Shown here in pieces: positions 5,017 through 6,227 of a stretch of DNA of 6,227 nucleotides. Where the stretch lies: contig DNPP01000128.1 of assembly GCA_003501365.1 (NCBI GenBank), positions 6,264 to 12,490 of the forward strand, written 5' to 3'. A program made the position numbers and the translations under genes. Origin of the DNA: Bacillota bacterium (GTDB taxonomy: Bacteria > Bacillota > UBA4882 > UBA8346). The notes beneath the pieces are model-generated. The model was not told the origin of the DNA. It searched no databases and saw only the letters and a list, made by a program, of their open reading frames with translations. Each line of letters starts with the position of its first letter. The first letter of the stretch is position 1.

Positions 5017-6227
5017 GTGAGTTATAGTGAGATTCTTTCAAAAAAAAGAGTAGCCATTCTACTCTTTGCTGCCATAATTTTATTTGGGTGTCTAATCTTA
5101 AGAGTATTATACCTACAGGTTTTCATGGCCGGTTGGCTCAGAAAATCGGCGGAGGAGCAAAGGTTTCACGCCTTGACGGTTTTGCCGCGCCGCGGCACGA
5201 TTTATGATCGACTCGGTAATGAGCTGGCTATTAGTGTAGACGGCGATTCGATATATGCGATTCCGGCCGAAGTCGGTTTTGAACATTCGGGCATAAGTCG
5301 TGGAATGACCGAAAATGAGAAACGAATCAGAGCGGATCAAGAAAAAACCGAGATTGCGAATATTATAGCCGATATATTGACGATGGACCCGTTGCGGGTC
5401 AAGAAGCTCATTGATTCAGGGGTCTCTTTTGCTTGGATTAAACGGAAAGCCTCTATTGAAGAAGTCGATAAATTAAGACGACGGATTAATGATAAAAATA
5501 ACCCGATTCACGGGATTGAAGTAGCTCAAAAAGCGCAGCGCTTTTATCCTCAAGCGTCTCTTGCCAGCCAGATCTTGGGAATCGCCGGAATTGACAACCA
5601 GGGTTTAGAAGGCTTGGAAAAACAATATGACCCTTATTTGCAGGGAGTGCCCGGCAGCGACCAAGCGGAATTTGATACTACAGGACATCATATTCCCCAA
5701 GGCGACCGCCGATATTTGCCGCCGGTTGACGGTGATTCATTATTTTTAACAATTGATCAGAATATGCAATATATTGTGGAACGGGAATTAGATAAGGCGA
5801 TTATTGATACAAAATGTAAAAGAGCGATGGCCGTGATAGTCGATCCCCAAACCGGAGAGATTTTAGCCGCAGCTTGTCGGCCCAGTTATGATCCAAACCA
5901 TTTTAGTAATTATCCTGAGGAGAACCGGCGTAATCCCATTTTTACCGATATGTATGAACCGGGTTCAACTTTTAAAGTATTCACCACGGTTGCTGCTTTA
6001 GAAGAGGGGCAGGTCACCCCGGAATCAAAGTTTTTTGATCCCGGATACTTAATAGTGGACGACCGGCGGATAAAATGTTGGAAAGCCGGAGGACATGGCA
6101 GTCAAACTTTTGTGGAGGCTTTGGAAAATTCCTGTAATCCGGTTTTTGCAACTATCGCTTTACGGTTAACCAAAGAAACTTTTTATAAATACATCAAAGA
6201 ATTTGGCTTTGGCAGTCCGACTGGAGT
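5017..6227 (+). CDS. ftsI: Class B penicillin-binding protein, FtsI/SpoVD family (5' part, cut by window edge)
   Basis: A membrane-anchored peptidoglycan transpeptidase; 403 codons are visible. GTG 5017 follows GGAGGAG (5005-5011) closely. After a basic KKR, residues about 12-28 (VAILLFAAIILFGCLIL) form the single membrane anchor. RRGTIYDRLGNELA (58-71) is the hallmark at the start of the class B dimerisation (pedestal) domain, and GLEGLEKQYD (196-205) is another family mark. The transpeptidase domain shows the active-site S317-T-F-K320 in EPGSTFK and the second motif S372-C-N374; the KTG motif and any PASTA domains lie beyond the edge. It should cross-link septal (FtsI/PBP2B) or spore-cortex (SpoVD) peptidoglycan, partnering FtsL. 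Position right after ftsL favours the division role, but SpoVD cannot be excluded without the C-terminus and the next genes. Confidence 0.92.
   Translation, partial: MSYSEILSKKRVAILLFAAIILFGCLILRVLYLQVFMAGWLRKSAEEQRFHALTVLPRRGTIYDRLGNELAISVDGDSIYAIPAEVGFEHSGISRGMTENEKRIRADQEKTEIANIIADILTMDPLRVKKLIDSGVSFAWIKRKASIEEVDKLRRRINDKNNPIHGIEVAQKAQRFYPQASLASQILGIAGIDNQGLEGLEKQYDPYLQGVPGSDQAEFDTTGHHIPQGDRRYLPPVDGDSLFLTIDQNMQYIVERELDKAIIDTKCKRAMAVIVDPQTGEILAAACRPSYDPNHFSNYPEENRRNPIFTDMYEPGSTFKVFTTVAALEEGQVTPESKFFDPGYLIVDDRRIKCWKAGGHGSQTFVEALENSCNPVFATIALRLTKETFYKYIKEFGFGSPTG

Overview
The window looks like chromosomal DNA from an endospore-forming, low-to-moderate GC Firmicute (Clostridia-like or a relative). 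Three things point there: strong GGAGG-type ribosome binding sites, frequent GTG/TTG starts, and spore-coat (CotS-family) kinase-like genes next to the start of a division and cell-wall (dcw) cluster in the order mraZ - rsmH - ftsL - class B penicillin-binding protein (PBP). No transposase, phage gene, CRISPR array, tRNA or rRNA was seen.

Left part (1-2385). A gene cut by the left edge runs leftwards. Only its first 32 codons are visible, and they resemble the N-terminus of a CotS-type kinase. A 231-base divergent intergenic stretch follows, with an inverted repeat and a possible mother-cell sigma-E/K-type promoter. Rightwards lies a tightly overlapping three-gene unit: a 55-residue two-helix membrane protein, a CotS/YsxE-like kinase-fold protein, and a PHP-domain metal-dependent phosphoesterase. 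The 14-base and 4-base (ATGA) overlaps suggest one mRNA with translational coupling.

Middle gap (2386-2810). No convincing gene is present. The gap holds a structured element with two mutually exclusive stems followed by a T-run (terminator, attenuator or small RNA), a separate hairpin, a five-codon leader ORF, and, just before mraZ, three tandem 10-bp GTGG repeats that match the pattern of an MraZ operator.

Right part (2811-6227). mraZ (dcw regulator), rsmH (16S rRNA m4C1402 methyltransferase) and ftsL (divisome membrane protein) are closely packed. A 317-base gap between ftsL and the PBP gene breaks the usual tight dcw spacing. It contains a 122-base nested palindrome whose stems can re-pair in alternative ways, one of them terminator-like. 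The PBP gene (FtsI/SpoVD family) starts at a GTG behind GGAGGAG and runs off the right edge after its SxxK and SxN motifs.

The main genes are ordinary. The less explained parts are the palindromic element inside the dcw operon, the structured leader upstream of mraZ, and the divergent coat-kinase-like/PHP locus.
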